A stretch of DNA of 64,000 nt from Urechis unicinctus (GCA_034190875.2 CM067354.1:3219385-3283384); one strand, 5' to 3'; numbered from the stretch's first letter, positions 37,646-51,999 are shown. Numbers and translations are program-made. Notes: generated by a model not told the origin, from the letters alone.

Positions 37646-38900
37646 AAATAATTTGTAAATACGCGTTGCCGAGCCTACGCCTAGTTGGATATTTTAATAA
37701 CAGTAAGCATGGTGACAGAAATATATTGCTGGCCACGTTGGTTCATCCTTTGTGAACGAAGATATTTTCCATTCTCAAACGCTTGCTTCGCATCACAATT
37801 TAGTTGAGTCGCACTTTGCATGACTGATGACATGATGTCGAACATTTAGTAAATATGAGTATGACACAATCCAAATAGGAGACAATTATCTTATTCACTC
37901 TGTTAAACACCGGGCAACTACTTTGTCGACGATGTCAGCCAATATTTTATCCACGACGGAGATTGTTAACATCTACGCTATTAAACCAGAGGAAATGGAA
38001 ACAAGATACTAAATATAGCGAGTTCTTCTATGCCAGGACTATTCAAGTAAACAACTCTAGTAAGATGAACCGAATGACAACAATTGGGTTGTGGACGCGG
38101 ATTGATGCTACGTTTTACTTACATACCAAATAAGTACGGGACCCCCATGGCCCACAAAACTGCTCGCCCGATGAGGCTCCCTGCAACAAGCTTCTAAGCG
38201 CCTGATCATCTTGAGTGACGACTTGCGCAATGTATGGTGTGTAATTGCGTTAGAAGGTGTGTGATGGAGTTATTTACGTCAACGGAGGCTTTATTTGTCA
38301 ACAATCGAGCATACAAAATGATAAAAGGATTCAGATAGATACGTTAAATGAATGTGTAACTTACTTATGTGTGACACATGCATTGGCAAGTAGACACTTG
38401 CGTCAAACCAACAGTGATCGCAGATATTTGTAAGTTGGCAGCAGCACAAGAGATTTGCCGAAGTTTTAGTACTTTAGTACTCAGTTGATTTAGTTTTCTT
38501 GTATAGGAGCATAGGAGTGTAAGATACGTGATAGTTAATTAAAATGTTTGCAATCACTACAAGAATTGTGCAACAAATCATAATAGCATCAGTCGAATGG
38601 ATGCAATCGTTGTCTGAACTTATCAGCTGCTAATGATGTGAATTGAATCTAGTAATAAAGACGCATTGTGAGCAAATGCCATTCGATGAATATAACCCAG
38701 ATCAGATAATATTTGATAAGTTGGATTTGAAATGAACATCCATCGCACCTTATTTTCAAGTAACCACTGAAAATCAGCAAATACGAGCTATCATCAATAC
38801 ACAGCTAAGCTTATTAAATGTGCGAACTGTACATGCATAATGCGAAGAGTGTCGATCGAAAGTCCGCACAGCTGAAATAACACATCTTATCACATTAGTA
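37640..38900 (+). repeat. partial third copy of block G
   Basis: This matches 14,035-15,640 of copy 1 and 44,970-47,310 of copy 2, with an internal deletion and a poorly matching part at 38,320-38,580. It sits upstream of block E, out of the usual order. Confidence 0.82.
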
Positions 38901-38916
38901 ATTATGAATTGGCCAT

Positions 38917-40262
38917 TAGCGTTATAAAAAAATACAAATGTAATATATAATTGAAATGCACCTGAAATCGGGGGCGATTCACAGGCAAAAATGAATATGG
39001 CATTGTGTGCTGATTGATCTATCAGTGAAGTGTTTCAGTCCTTGGCACTTGATAGGGGTTTTACTTCTTGATATGTCACTGAATGCCCAAGAGACTCTTG
39101 AATACTTGTCAGTCCGCCCATGATTCACTTAAAGCAAGTACTATCCCGCGGTGACGCCATGAATAAAAGCCATATTACCTAGTCAGGAGCAAGAAAAAAA
39201 TGTTTGTCATAACAACCACTATCAGTCGCCACTTAAGTAAGTAAAGAAACCTACATTGTATCTTGTTGATATTTCTTGCGCTGATCGATTCTTTGGTTAT
39301 CCATTAGCATCCGACACTTTGTACGCTATTGACTGTAGAAATAAAGTGGTATACTGGGGCCTCTTGCCACTTTTAACAACGGGCAAGGATAATTTCGATT
39401 GTGATGAATGATTACCCACTCTTAATTACCACCGCCTACTCGGGACAAGCTCATTTTCCTCACCGAGCTGCAACCTGGTACCAAGGCAAATTTACTGATT
39501 CCTAGGTAACGTGATATCTAAGAGGGCAGGACATTTATCAATGTCGTCTCTCTGCTTAATGGCAATCTGGCGTTATGTTCTGCGCAGCATATTGGTATGA
39601 TTTACATATTGGGCGTTCTGTGGGCTATTGGTGTTTTCTCATTGAATGTAGTAGATTTAAGCAAGACCTGGTGTCATTCACATTCGATCAACAACCATTT
39701 GCTGATAGGCGCGCCATCTGATAGGCAAATGGCCGTGTCCACGCGTGTAACAATGTATATCCAGCACGTAACCTATTTAACTGCTTCCCCAAGTGCTATT
39801 TTACACAAATGTAAACGACCGGATTGAATGTTAGTCAAGGATTCAGGAACCTCAGAGAATGCGTATAACTTGAATGATCGTAGGGTCATATGGTACACGT
39901 GAAATATCATCGCGCTGAGCCAGTAACTTTTACTATGCTTTTCATCAACATCGACTCTCGCTGTCTCCATTTTGTGTGTATCATCAGGGTTATGATAATC
40001 GCCACTTTTTATTTTACCGGAAAACATGCATAAGCTCGTGCAGATAGAATGGAATCCTCACGAGTGAGATGATTAATTCCACACGCTCAGCTGTACACCA
40101 CGTCATCTATATGTATGCTTGACTGAAGTTTTGTATTTGTCCAACTTAGGTACATGAAGCAACGAATATATTCAATGCAATCAGTCTTATAAAAGCAATG
40201 CCGTCAGGTCTAATTATTCAGAACAAGTGCAATCGCTTGGTTTCTTTCAGCCAGCCAGTAGA
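38917..40262 (+). repeat. giant tandem unit, block E, copy 2
   Basis: This matches 7,650-8,995 and runs directly into block F at the right. Short frames are not conserved beyond what the DNA identity implies. Confidence 0.88.
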
Positions 40263-43200
40263 TAGTGACTGGACCAGTTTATTTAGGGGTAGAAAATAAA
40301 CAGGAGCTGTATCATTACTGCTAAATCATGGTAATGGTTTTAACTTTAACCTGCTTTAGTAGTATAGATGTGTATTATGCATTCGGGCTTCACATATCCT
40401 GCTTATTTGAGAAACGCTCGAGTTAAGCTCAATGAGGCGTGCTCAATCACACCTGAGCCTGTACAGTTATAGTACACACCACCAATGATTCAGGTTGACC
40501 AAAACAGAAAACCTTAATTTGCATGTTCAATATTGCGATTCGACATTATACAGCCTAGCAGAGGTGTCACGTGTGATCATGCTTTGGCTTAGCAAAGCTT
40601 ATGAGATGCAGGATTTGTCATTGGTAATTGATAAGGGAATGACACTCATCTTCATTTGGTTGTGTTCAGTCCTTGGAAAGCGGTGACAAATGTAAGTAGA
40701 TGGTGACTGCCACTTATGGAAATGACATGAATAGAGAAAACTTCAATGAGTGGCCCTGGTCATTTGTGTTTCCACTGGTATGTCGCGCTGCTTACGTTTG
40801 ATTAAACGTTATACTTGGTCGACACTACTTTACTTTGCTCTAAATGGATGGAGTGTGAACGACACTAATTGAACAACGCAACAAAGCTGTTACGCGACTG
40901 CCTTTTTGTATATTCTAGTAAGGAAAGTTTGGCGCGTGATTTCAATGCGGGAAACACGATATGCCTGGGAGTATTTTTCTTTCACAATGTAACGAAAGGG
41001 CTCAGTAGATCCTATCCATCCGCAGGACAAGCACAAAAACAAGATAAAATCTGAATGAAATCAACGAAGCACCTCCCACTTCATATACATGGATCATTAA
41101 CAGCAGGGACCACATGGGCCGGTCGATTAACTGCGAACTATGTTTCTTTTGCAACTAGCAGTTTGTGATTCGCTTTGCTTTAATTGGTTCTTCTGGTCAG
41201 CACCTTTTTTGATGCCCATTCTAATGGCCGGTGTACAATTCGTCAAACATTCTCAGTTATTGTGCAAATAGAAATTAATTGAGGCATTTATGTTTCTTAC
41301 CGCCCAGTAGCATGTGTCATCATCTTGATTGGCAATTATCCGATATACTTGATAGATCAACGCAAAGTGTTAGCATGATCGTAAATTGCATGATGCAGCA
41401 GACATTTGCATTGGTTGGAGTATAATGTTTCATAGGTAACCACAAAAAAGGCGGAGAATCTGGGCAATTACAATGTCGAGAAGGCAAGCGTTATTGATTA
41501 ATGTTCTATGCAACTAGAGCACAACAGACAACCTAGTCAACATTGGGTGGTTTAAAACAGCAACTCGAAAAAAAGATTACAACTTGATAACACGTCCCTC
41601 ACTACGAATTAACACCATAGAAGAAATAAATGCATAACCGGCGACCCGCATTAACCTTTATAGAAAGCCCGAAATGAACCACGCATGAAAAGCGATTATA
41701 CCGCGAGCGGGAGGTGCATGAACTGGGATGTCAGATACGTTATTCACGCATCGTATCTTAGCAAAAGAAGGCGCCTTCATTCGTTACGCAAAACTCGATC
41801 ATCTTAGTTATAAGCTGTATCTGTCCCATATGATAATGATAATGCCACCAAGTAGCTGGTTTTATTATAGATAATGTCAACTGCCAGCGTGATAGGCTAT
41901 GAAATTTGTTAAGCTGAAGCTGTATTAAAAACACTCAAGCAAAAATAAGCTGCATTTGCTTATGTTGATCCTCGCAACGGAAGTTAGTTAATCGCGCGGG
42001 GAGCACAGCAGCCAATCAGCTTAGCCCACTAGAACCAATATATATCTTTCTAGATGCGTAAGATAATATGATTTACCACAAATAGTTGTTATTTGCTTTG
42101 ACACAACGTTAGCATGACAGTAGGGGGAATGTCGGTTACTTTTTTGTCGCTTTGTTACAGAAGTTTATTATGTAGAACACAATAAATTCGCCTTGTAAGT
42201 ATTTTGGGCTTCATGGACATGTACAGTTGGGTAAGCACTTTGGTTGAGTTTTCAACAATATGCATGATCAACCTCAATGAAACCTCAAATTCCAGTTACA
42301 AGCACGGAACGTACATGACGCCTCGATATTCCATCGTTACTCACGCAAGCAATGTGTAGGAACACAATGAAAGCAGATGTCTGCATCTATGTGCACATTT
42401 ATTCATATCGGGCATCAGTTATGGGGAGTCGTTTACAGCCATGTTCCAGTGACGTCATGAATGGTTACATCACAGTTTCCTCTAAATCCACACACTAATA
42501 AGCCTAAATGAGGTCCACACAGTCGTCACGAGCTTTGATAGGACTGCTAATGAGTGTGAGTGTTGTTACGGTCGCTTGGTTGATTAGAATGATCCTTTGC
42601 TGCTAATACAGAGGAAACAAACATCCCAAAGAGTAATCGGCTAGTGTCAAATGGTCCGCATTTAGATGTATGACGTATATAGCTCGTTAAGCTTCTGGAT
42701 ACTTGCTGCTGCGATTTATGGTATATATTTGCATAATGGCTTCGCGCGGGCATTTATGGTATTATAAACTGATACTTCTACAGCCACGTCTACAATGACA
42801 CGTCTGTGATAACTAGTAATGGAGATTTTCATCATCGATATCATCTCATGGAAGAAATTCTATCAATTGAAACTCAATAAATTCAATGAATTACACGCTG
42901 TGGTACTGGCTCCAAAGACAACCTGTCCTGCGCTTTCATTCCTGATGGAGTGCCTTGCAGTGCGCAGTCTTTCCGAGTGGATTGGATGTCTACGCAAGCT
43001 TCAGGTGGGGGCTGGGTATAGGCTGATACAATGAGTGACTATGCAGTAGCGGTCACATAGAAAAGGATATTCTATTTAAACTAAATGGTTTTCGACCATC
43101 AATATTCTATGCTGAAAAAGATACGGCAAATGAGTAAGGATCCCCATGACCCACTATGAAGGTAACAACACAATGGGCTTCTCTGGGGCTCCTTGAATCA

Positions 43201-44095
43201 GTCAATGAAGCAGCCGCTCTAAATTGGTCCATAAATATTGACTCTGTGTGACCATTTATATAAGGAAAGATATCTATACCCATACACTGGAGGTCTGAAA
43301 CACAGTAGTGACAATTAAAGGGGAAAAGAAGGCGTAGCCGCGGCCTAGAATACCCAGGCGGAGTAACATTGCATTGTTAGAGTACCTTAACTCTATAGGA
43401 TATGATGAAACTCTACACACCACCTCACAGTTTAATGTCGTTGACTAGCGATTGGACGCAATACGCATCACACTTGTATGGTGCGTACTTGAAAAACCGG
43501 CCTTTGGGATAGAGTGTTAAAGTGACAATACATAATAATTTGGTGAAATATATCTCTATCAAATCTCATCCCTCTGATACTGTAGCAGTTTTTCGTGTTC
43601 TGAAATATGACTTGGCTATGCAACTTCCATGTAGAACTTTCAACCCCGTTATTGTCATTTGAATAAAGCATTGCTAGTAAAACATTCTAATTTATTGTCA
43701 TCATGTTCAAATTCTATGGCAGTCGTTGTAGACGTGTTTCTGATGAGAAAGATTGTTTGGGAAATTTCTTGTTGAATGGACGATATACAGACAAAAAATA
43801 TTTTTTTTCTTCATAATAACTCTCATTCGATGCTGCTCCAATCTTAAGGTACCGGGCGAAACAGGACTGCTGTATATCGTCCATTCAACAAGAAATTCCC
43901 CAAACAATCTTTCTCATCAGAAAAACGTCTAAAACGCAAGTCAAGACGCGTTTTGCCCGGGTTTATATTTCTCTACGCTTCGGTAGATAAATAGGTAAGT
44001 AAGCTCTCAATTTGGCAACGGAATTAAACAAAAATTCGTTCGAGGGACCTAGTTGTAGTAGTATTTCTAGCATGCCCCCAAAAGGCAAGAATTGT
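40262..44095 (+). repeat. giant tandem unit, block F, copy 2
   Basis: This matches 10,725-14,060. It lacks the minisatellite expansion at 40,699-40,790. It has private insertions around 42,240-42,590 and 43,690-43,990, the latter being the fold-back element. Confidence 0.9.
43729..43931. mobile_element. fold-back element, 62-bp inverted arms
   Basis: The left arm 43,729-43,790 and right arm 43,870-43,931 pair with only two mismatches inside the inner 60 bases; the spacer is 79 bases. The homologous copy-1 site (about 13,920-13,975) lacks it, so it is an insertion of about 300 bases including flanks. A related ACCGGGCGAAAC / CCCGGGCAAAAC pair occurs in the spacer and right flank (about 43,850 and 43,950, opposite strands), so the true ends may lie further out. 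It has no coding capacity and is a MITE or fold-back type. Confidence 0.85.
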
Positions 44096-44611
<516 letters not shown>

Positions 44612-44614
<3 letters not shown>

Positions 44615-44975
44615 GCGGAGCAGTATGTGTCTACAGTAAGAGCCTCGAATCCTTTTCAAAAAATGGCAGCCGACGTGACAGCTTTAGAACTGAGGAAGGC
44701 AGATTTAAAACTCCATTAACCTACAGTGACCGTAACCTTTACGATACAGTGCTCTTTCACAGCTGAAAGAGCACTGTTATTCAAGCATCAGGGTGAAGCT
44801 GTCTGTTGGGTCATTTATACCCGACGTAACATGTAATAACAGTGACATACGTTGATATAGGTAAGCAGCTGATCTTCGCTTTCTGTTGTATGTTGGCCGA
44901 TAACGAAAACGAATCAGAGGAGCCACAGACTGGTGCAATTATACATCAGCCTTAGCATTCACTGTTAAGTGAGTC
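44612..44975 (+). repeat. block H, second copy
   Basis: This matches 37,290-37,645. It contains a perfect 14-bp hairpin at 44,746-44,777 that the other copy lacks. Confidence 0.8.
44746..44777. repeat. perfect 14-bp hairpin
   Basis: ACAGTGCTCTTTCA, a loop CAGC, and TGAAAGAGCACTGT. The first copy of H (about 37,425-37,445) has only the right-arm-like GATAGAGTACTGT. Confidence 0.85.
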
Positions 44976-47900
44976 ATAAATACTACGTAAATGTACGTTG
45001 CCGAGTCTATGACCAGCTGGCTGTTCCAATATTAATAGGCATGGCGAAAGAAAATATAATTTCCTGTCGAGGTGGTTTAACCTAGTCTGCGTCCCAGACT
45101 CCAGGAGTTCCGCTACGCTTCTCGCCCTAGAGTCTACGACAAAACAAGATCTAAAACTTATGCGTCCGAATATTCATCAGGCACGTTCGTTAATCTTCGT
45201 GACCAATCAGCGTAAAGATTGTGACCCGGATTGCCTTAGTTGCTCGCGTCTGGCTCATGAAACTGGCTTGTGATACGCACCCTCGGTTTTATGTGACGTT
45301 ATGTACATTGTTGTGGTCTGCGTCCAATGGGAACCACTGAATAGCTTCTGGTATCATGGGGCGTCTCAAAAGTTCAAATTGGCACCACAACAAGCGCTTT
45401 GATAGCTTAGCTGCATGATAATATGCTTACGTGATACAGTCAGCTAAAGAGACCAGTTGTGTGTCTGCTTCTCTAGCCGACTGTGTGATTAACGTTGCCG
45501 CTCAGCATGAAACAACAATTCGGGGTGTTGTAGAATGTGTGCCCGGCTCATAAAAATCACTCGTCCGGTTGGACAATTTGACTTAGCAAGTCACTTTTAC
45601 GACATGAAAAATCACTAGTCCTGGCCAGCGGACAACCATTGGTGTCGAACCCTGACCCATTCCAAGCATTAGACTCTTGGCGAGACTATTGAATATCATT
45701 AACATGTAAACAGGGCCCGCAGCCAAGGGGCTAGGGGACCTTGACTAGTTTAACCTTTAGAACGGAGATATTTTAAAATCTCGACTGCTTGCTCCGCATC
45801 ACACATCAGTTCAGCCGCGCGTCGCACTTTGCATGACTGATGACATGATGTCAAACATTCGTTCAAATATTTAGTAAATATGATTATGCCGCAGTCATAT
45901 CCGAATAAAATAGGAGATGATTATCTTATCAACTCTGTAAACCACCGAACTATTGCTATATCGACGAAAATGGAAACATGATGCTAAATATAGCGAGTAC
46001 TTCTATAAAAGGACTTCGTTCCCATTTACTTCAAACTGTATTCATTTGGGAATTATCTCCTTGTTACCTTACCGGGGCACAATGATCCTGAGGAAGAATA
46101 TGCAATATGTGACGCTGGGTCAAAGTAATGCAAATTTACCGCATTGACCTATAGAAGAGGGCACTGGTTATTTGGACGAGCACATTAACAATCAATTCCA
46201 GCGTACAACTCCAGAAAGATGAACTGAATGACTAAAATTGGGTTGAGGACACGAATACGCTACCAAATTTGATTCATCCTACTTTCTACTGGCATACCAA
46301 ATAAGTATGTACCCCACCGCCAACAATACTCCTCGCCCCATGAGGCTCCCTGCAGTAAGCTTCCAAGCGCCTGTTCAATCTTGAGTGACACCATGTATGG
46401 TGTGTAATTGACTTGGGAGGTGTGCTGGAGTTATTTACATAAAGAAAGACTTTATTTGACCATTGTCGAGCATACTAAATTAAGGATTCAGTTAGATACG
46501 TAAAGCGGAAGGTGTAAATATAACGAAAATGAAGACAAAACAGCGGTGATCGCAGCATAAGAGTATGCTAATTTTTGCTATAACAGAAGGAATTGTGCAA
46601 CGAAAGCATATTTCTAATCATATAAACAGAGACCTATTATTTCTTGGACCGATAATGTTACGAAATTATTCAAACTCATGACGGAGCTAGGCACACTGAC
46701 GGAAGGGGTTACAAATGAAAGTACTCACGCAGTATTTATGTATTCAGTTATATATGCGTTCTCCCATCTGAAATGTGTGGCAATATCGATATTATGAGAC
46801 AAACATGATTTCATAGTATATTATATGTGCTGTCCACATCAACCGTTATAGATATTTTAATTGCGTAAGGTACACAATTACTAGATCAGGACAATTTTGT
46901 ATGTCCGTTCATCTCTGATGTTTTATTTAATAGCAATAGTAAATTGTCTTGATTCAGAGTCGGCATAAGTCGAAGGGATGCACCAGATGATACATTTAAA
47001 CATATATTAAACGGGGAAATCGTTGTCTAAATGTATCAGCAGCTAATGATATGAATCGAATGTAGTAGTCAAGATGCATGGTGAGCAAGCTCAATTGCCT
47101 TTCGATGAATTTAACCCAGATCAGATAAGATTCGATCAGTTTGATTTGAAATGAACATCAATTGCAGTTCATTCCAAACCACTAAGAATAAGACAATACT
47201 AGCTGGTATCCAGGTATGACTAAGCATATATAATGTGCGAATAGACATGTTATGTTCTTCATTTTAAGCACAATACAAATTGCGTCGTCTGAAAGTCCGG
47301 CCTGCTGAAATAGCTCATCACATGAAATTAGGAAATGTATATCACAACATATGTCTAATTACATGTCTGAAATCTTTGACAGCTGAAAGATTCAATCAAA
47401 TGCTCATCTGATCTAATGTATTTGCATCATATGTTCTCTCTTAGATGTGCTGAGTTGCTGATACGACGATAAAGGGTACAATGAGACCAAATCTATCGTA
47501 AAATAATGTGAACGTTTGAATGCAGATAGTATTTGATTTAACTGGACATTGACATGAATAAAAGTAGAACAATGCATGGTGTGGACCTGTTGGAATATCG
47601 ACTCTCTTGTTCTGCTTATGATGATGGCACACAATTAATCAACATTACCTTATGATATGCAAATGTTGAGTGAGCAGAATTTCCCCAAATGATAAATATG
47701 GTACAGCTCTTGGCATTTTGCCACGATTTTAGTTGCCCATCGTTTAGTGATCAATATATGATCTAAGACGGATAAATACAGCATGTTGCGAAAGCTTGTT
47801 TCATGGCATATATGAAGTCATGATACTATGATACTATGTCACTCTCGATCGCTAACATACATATTACATTAGGCCGGTAGTTGGTCGGTCGTTGCGAATT

Positions 47901-49880
47901 CTTCATTATCATACATCGGTCCTTCCCCTTCACCGCCTTCATTCGTCGTGTATTGCCGTACAGTTTTTTGTTAATTGTGAAATACGCGCTAAATTGGCCC
48001 ACATCGAAGAATCATTATGACTGTATTCATTTGTGTTTCCGCATGGTAAAAATGCTGAGGTGTATGTCCGATAATGGTCGATGATTTCCTGTTAAATATT
48101 TGCTACACAAAATATCGATTTGAATTATGACATGCAATGCCCGTCTTCTTAACACGGAAGACTTTATGGCAATCGATAAGAACATGTATGGAGTCAATTA
48201 AGCAAAGCCAAAACAGACGCAGTTAAGTATATCAGATGAAGGTAAATTACTATCAGATGGTGGTACATCCGCCACTGCAAGAGAGGAAGATATCATGAGA
48301 TTCATTTGATATGTTTGGATGGATCGATTTGTATTCTAGGAAATGTAAGGTTCTAGGCACAGGTGGTAGAGATTGATAGTGAATGTCATGCTGTGATGCT
48401 AGTTAGTAGAAGAATCTCTCAACCGATTCAAGCTTGTAACGCTTCAACTTTATAGATGAGTCAATCTTTAATACAGCCTATAATTACGCTTGGTCTGTTG
48501 ATACAGAATAAACGGGTCTGTTGAAATAGCTCACCTGCTTTACTGAGAGCTGCATATAAGCAAACACGTGTGGAATCTCGTGTTGGTTTTTGATGGATAT
48601 CTTAATTTGGAGTTGTCAAAAGCGCGCGATGTTCCTCATCAAACAATGACGAACCAGTGCGAGGGTAGCGTATGAACCCCGCTATTTAGAATCAGCTTGC
48701 CACGTCCCCTTCCTCTATTAGTATCAATTACATCCCCTAGCAATCTTTTAACTAAAATTAAAACAAACCCTCTTCCCCGATGGGGCGCGAAAACAGTAGC
48801 ATGTGAAATGTGAAAAATCGCATTCTCGATTTGGTATCAATCAGTGACTCTTCATTCCCAATTGGTGACATACGATTCATTGGAAAATGCAAAATGAAAT
48901 TGCTGTACTACAAGTTGAAGCATGAGGAGGGCTCTGGCCTTATATACCTGGTACAAGGGGCCTTAATCAGAGTGAATGAAATAATTTGCGTTTCATTTGA
49001 AAGATACACTGTCAAATGTCCAGATGCGTTAATGCAGGGACATATCAGGACATTATGACAGCAGTTGCACTAAATTATCATTGAGGAAGTATGTTAAAAT
49101 TATATGCTGCATGGATATAGGAATGTTTCGGGTAATTGAATACCCGATTTCCTGCAAAAATCATGCATTATGCATGAACCGCGAAGCAGGCGCATCGAGT
49201 TGAAAAACTGCTGTGGTGTAAATGTCCTACTCCATCATAGTCCATGCCTGTCTTTTCATATGCAATATCTAACACTAGGCAATGATTGATATGTGGTAGC
49301 AAAGAAACCCCAGTGTATAGCGATAATGGTATGACCTGAACCTCTCAGACAATGAATGTTATTTTATGTCACTTCATTCCAAATAAATGCCTTGCTGATT
49401 CATAAATGCTTACAATAATTTATCATCCAAGCTTGTGGATATGACAGCTATTCGCATCAAACGTTTGAAAGATTAATACGAAGGAATGCATAAATATCAC
49501 TAATCAGATTGTGCCCCTTTGTCGATTATATTCAGCTAAAATTGTATTGACTTGCTAACACAATTATCATCAAATAACATTATGCTGGGATCGTGCAATA
49601 ACACATAACATAAACTATCACATAAGTAACTCCGTGTGAAGGAAATTCCATTGTGCCGTCATTGTAAAATGATGCACATTTGTATTCCCTAATGCGCAAC
49701 ATAGCTACTTTGCATTCGATCAACAGCGCCTTGGAGACGGTAATCAATAATTGTACAGATCTTGTTTAAGATGAATGTGGTCTAGTACGACACTGCACTA
49801 CAAGGCAGACATTGCATTGACAATTAGGTCATAATAACCCGCTAAAAGGCTAGTCAGATCAACGTCGATGCCATTTTGTC
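44970..49880 (+). repeat. giant tandem unit, block G, copy 2 (interrupted by MITE)
   Basis: Apart from the insertion at 45,083-45,747, this matches 14,030-17,580. Copy 2 has extra sequence around 48,390-48,790 and 49,320-49,420. It has no (TA)n tract or inverted duplication at its right end. No gene is recognised. Confidence 0.88.
45083..45747. mobile_element. 665-bp hAT-like MITE with 8-bp target duplication
   Basis: The element is flanked by GTTTAACC at 45,075-45,082 and again at 45,748-45,755. The left end reads TAGTCTGCGTCCC. The right end, reverse-complemented, reads TAGTCAAGGTCCCC, so the inverted ends share TAGTC and GTCCC. Copy 1 has an uninterrupted site at about 14,116-14,135. An 8-bp duplication is the hallmark of the hAT superfamily, but the ends are imperfect and there is no transposase, so the class is an inference. 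A truncated relative lies at 18,361-18,945. Confidence 0.75.
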
Positions 49881-51239
49881 GGCCGCAGTGCATGCATTGA
49901 GTCACAACTGCTTTACAGCAACTATGTAAGATATTATATGCGTATTAAAGACGAAGCTTCAATTGAGGAGCGTTTTCTTCAGCGAATATCTACTGCAAAT
50001 TAGCATTTGCCATTTGTATATGTTTGAGAATTTTCTAAGAACTATCACACAGGAGCTCATTGGTTTGGCGCTTAATTCGTCACCGTTAAGCTTGCATGGT
50101 ATAATAGATGAGTGCTCTCGTTTGTTATTTTACTCTCCGTTGAACGAATTTTATGCAGTCATTCCTTACAACATCTTGCATCGACTTGAAGATATTCGAA
50201 ATGAACTACTTGTATCACTTTTGGTTTACTGCATGTATAGAGGTGATTTAACCCTTCTGAACATAACAAACAAAGCCAGGGCAATGGCGCTATTGAAAGA
50301 AAGGACATAATCGATTGAGTAATTGAAAGAGAGAAAATAGGCTCTAAAAGTTAACGAGCTTTATAATTACACAAAAACGTAGCGCGTTAAACTATTAACG
50401 ATTGCGTCCTTATTATTGTATTTCAGATCACTATATTGCAACAAGAAGAGTTTGGCCTTTTAATAATGGAATCGTTCGAGTAATAGACACTGTATTCCCA
50501 TGGTATGAGCATTACAAGAACTTCAGCAAGAACAAAGTGGGCAGTAAAACACATTAATTATAATGAATAGATATCTTTTCGCAACCTTAGTCATTGTTAG
50601 TCTTATCGTTAAAATTTTTCTCTGATAATCTATAGCAACAAAACGGAACGCATAGTCGACATGGTGACATCCTTATATAGCAACGAGCAGACAAGATCGG
50701 CCTTTTGTGAACTATCCTTAACTCCGTATGAAAATAGCAGACAATACGAATACAAAAACGCTGTATCGTAATGACCATTCCATAACACAGTGCTTGAACG
50801 GGCGTTATCTGGCATAAGTGATAGTGCTTTGGATAACAGTTGTCACTAACAGGTGTATATGCAAGGCAATTTATTGATTGCCGTGCAGCACGAACAATTA
50901 GTTACGTGTTTTGCTCCATACATTGGTTGAATATTGAGTTGAATCGATGGTTCAATCGATTTATCGCATGTCATATAAGGTATCCCTAATCATCTTGCAC
51001 CCGTAACATCATTTATCTAATACAGAGAAAATAACATGTTCTTGAAGTCTCCTAGAGCTATACGCGCTTCAGAACTGATTGGGTTTCTTTTAAATCATCT
51101 GATCTACCAGACTGTCATTACAGTCCGTTCTTGCTTAGAAATGACGTGAATACATACACAGTATAACATGTTCCCTTGTCATAGAAATTATTTCATCTGG
51201 ATAGACTTAATGCGGATAACCGAACGCAGCACTAATGTC
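49881..51239. other. copy-2-only segment between blocks G and J
   Basis: This 1.36 kb is not found in copy 1, which has the (TA)n, inverted arm and MITE relic at this place. It includes an open frame at 50,020-50,310. It also holds a weak member of the older repeat near 50,640-50,685. Confidence 0.5.
50020..50310 (+). other. unassigned 96-codon ATG frame
   Basis: The frame is open upstream to 49,963, but the first ATG is at 50,020. The predicted product is Leu-rich and amphipathic in places, with a plausible soluble composition, but no motif I recognise. It lies in a copy-2-only segment, so conservation cannot be tested. No splice signals or polyadenylation signal stand out. It is at best a weak candidate for a small gene or exon. 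Confidence 0.2.
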
Positions 51240-51431
51240 TGCACGCGCCACAATAAAAAAATCATCTAGATTCGGCAAATGTAATAAAGCGTCCACACTT
51301 CGGTTGTGCTAGTTCAGTGGTGCTACCTTTGATCTACCAGCTCATTACGTGGTTGATTATGTTCGTTGTGCTCACGTTATGCCATAGTTTTACAATTATG
51401 GGTATAGAACAGCGGTCTCTAATGCGCCTAG

Positions 51432-51547
51432 CACCGTCATTAGTAATAGTGCTCCTCTAACACCGTCATTAGTAATAGTGCTCCTCTAACACCGTCATTA
51501 GTAATAGTGCTCCTCTAACACCGCCATTAGTAATAGTGCTCCTCTAA
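51432..51547 (+). repeat. minisatellite, four 29-bp units
   Basis: Units start at 51,432, 51,461, 51,490 and 51,519. Each runs from CACCGTCATTAGTAATAG to CTCCTCTAA, and the last has CACCGCC. Copy 1 has a single unit at about 19,736-19,765, so the array grew in copy 2. Confidence 0.95.
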
Positions 51548-51999
51548 GACCGGTTCCTACATCATTAGTCGATTATAGGTTGTCATGTACCCAGGGGTAA
51601 GTCGATAAGACGGATGAAGATTGTAATTCCTTTTAATCCCACTTCGCTAATTGGCATAGGCCTTTGATGCTACTGAATAAAATATTATAGTGTCGTTAAC
51701 GGGTGCATCATAAACCTAAACACCCTCAACAAATGGATATCATACAGCAACAGTAATCACGACTGCACGCATCAGATGACCACATATCTTTAACGCCGTC
51801 CCACCTGGTAATGGATGAACAGTCTTACGAGCTGTTGTTGATATAATTGTAGCGTCGTCTAGTGACGGATGTCTTTTTTATGTAACTTTATATAATTTCA
51901 ATAACCCCGGGCAGCTTGACAGAGTGAACCTTTTTGGGGAGCTTTAAAACTCTTTAATGAGAGATTGAGGATGATAAACGGCACGGACACTGTGAGAGG

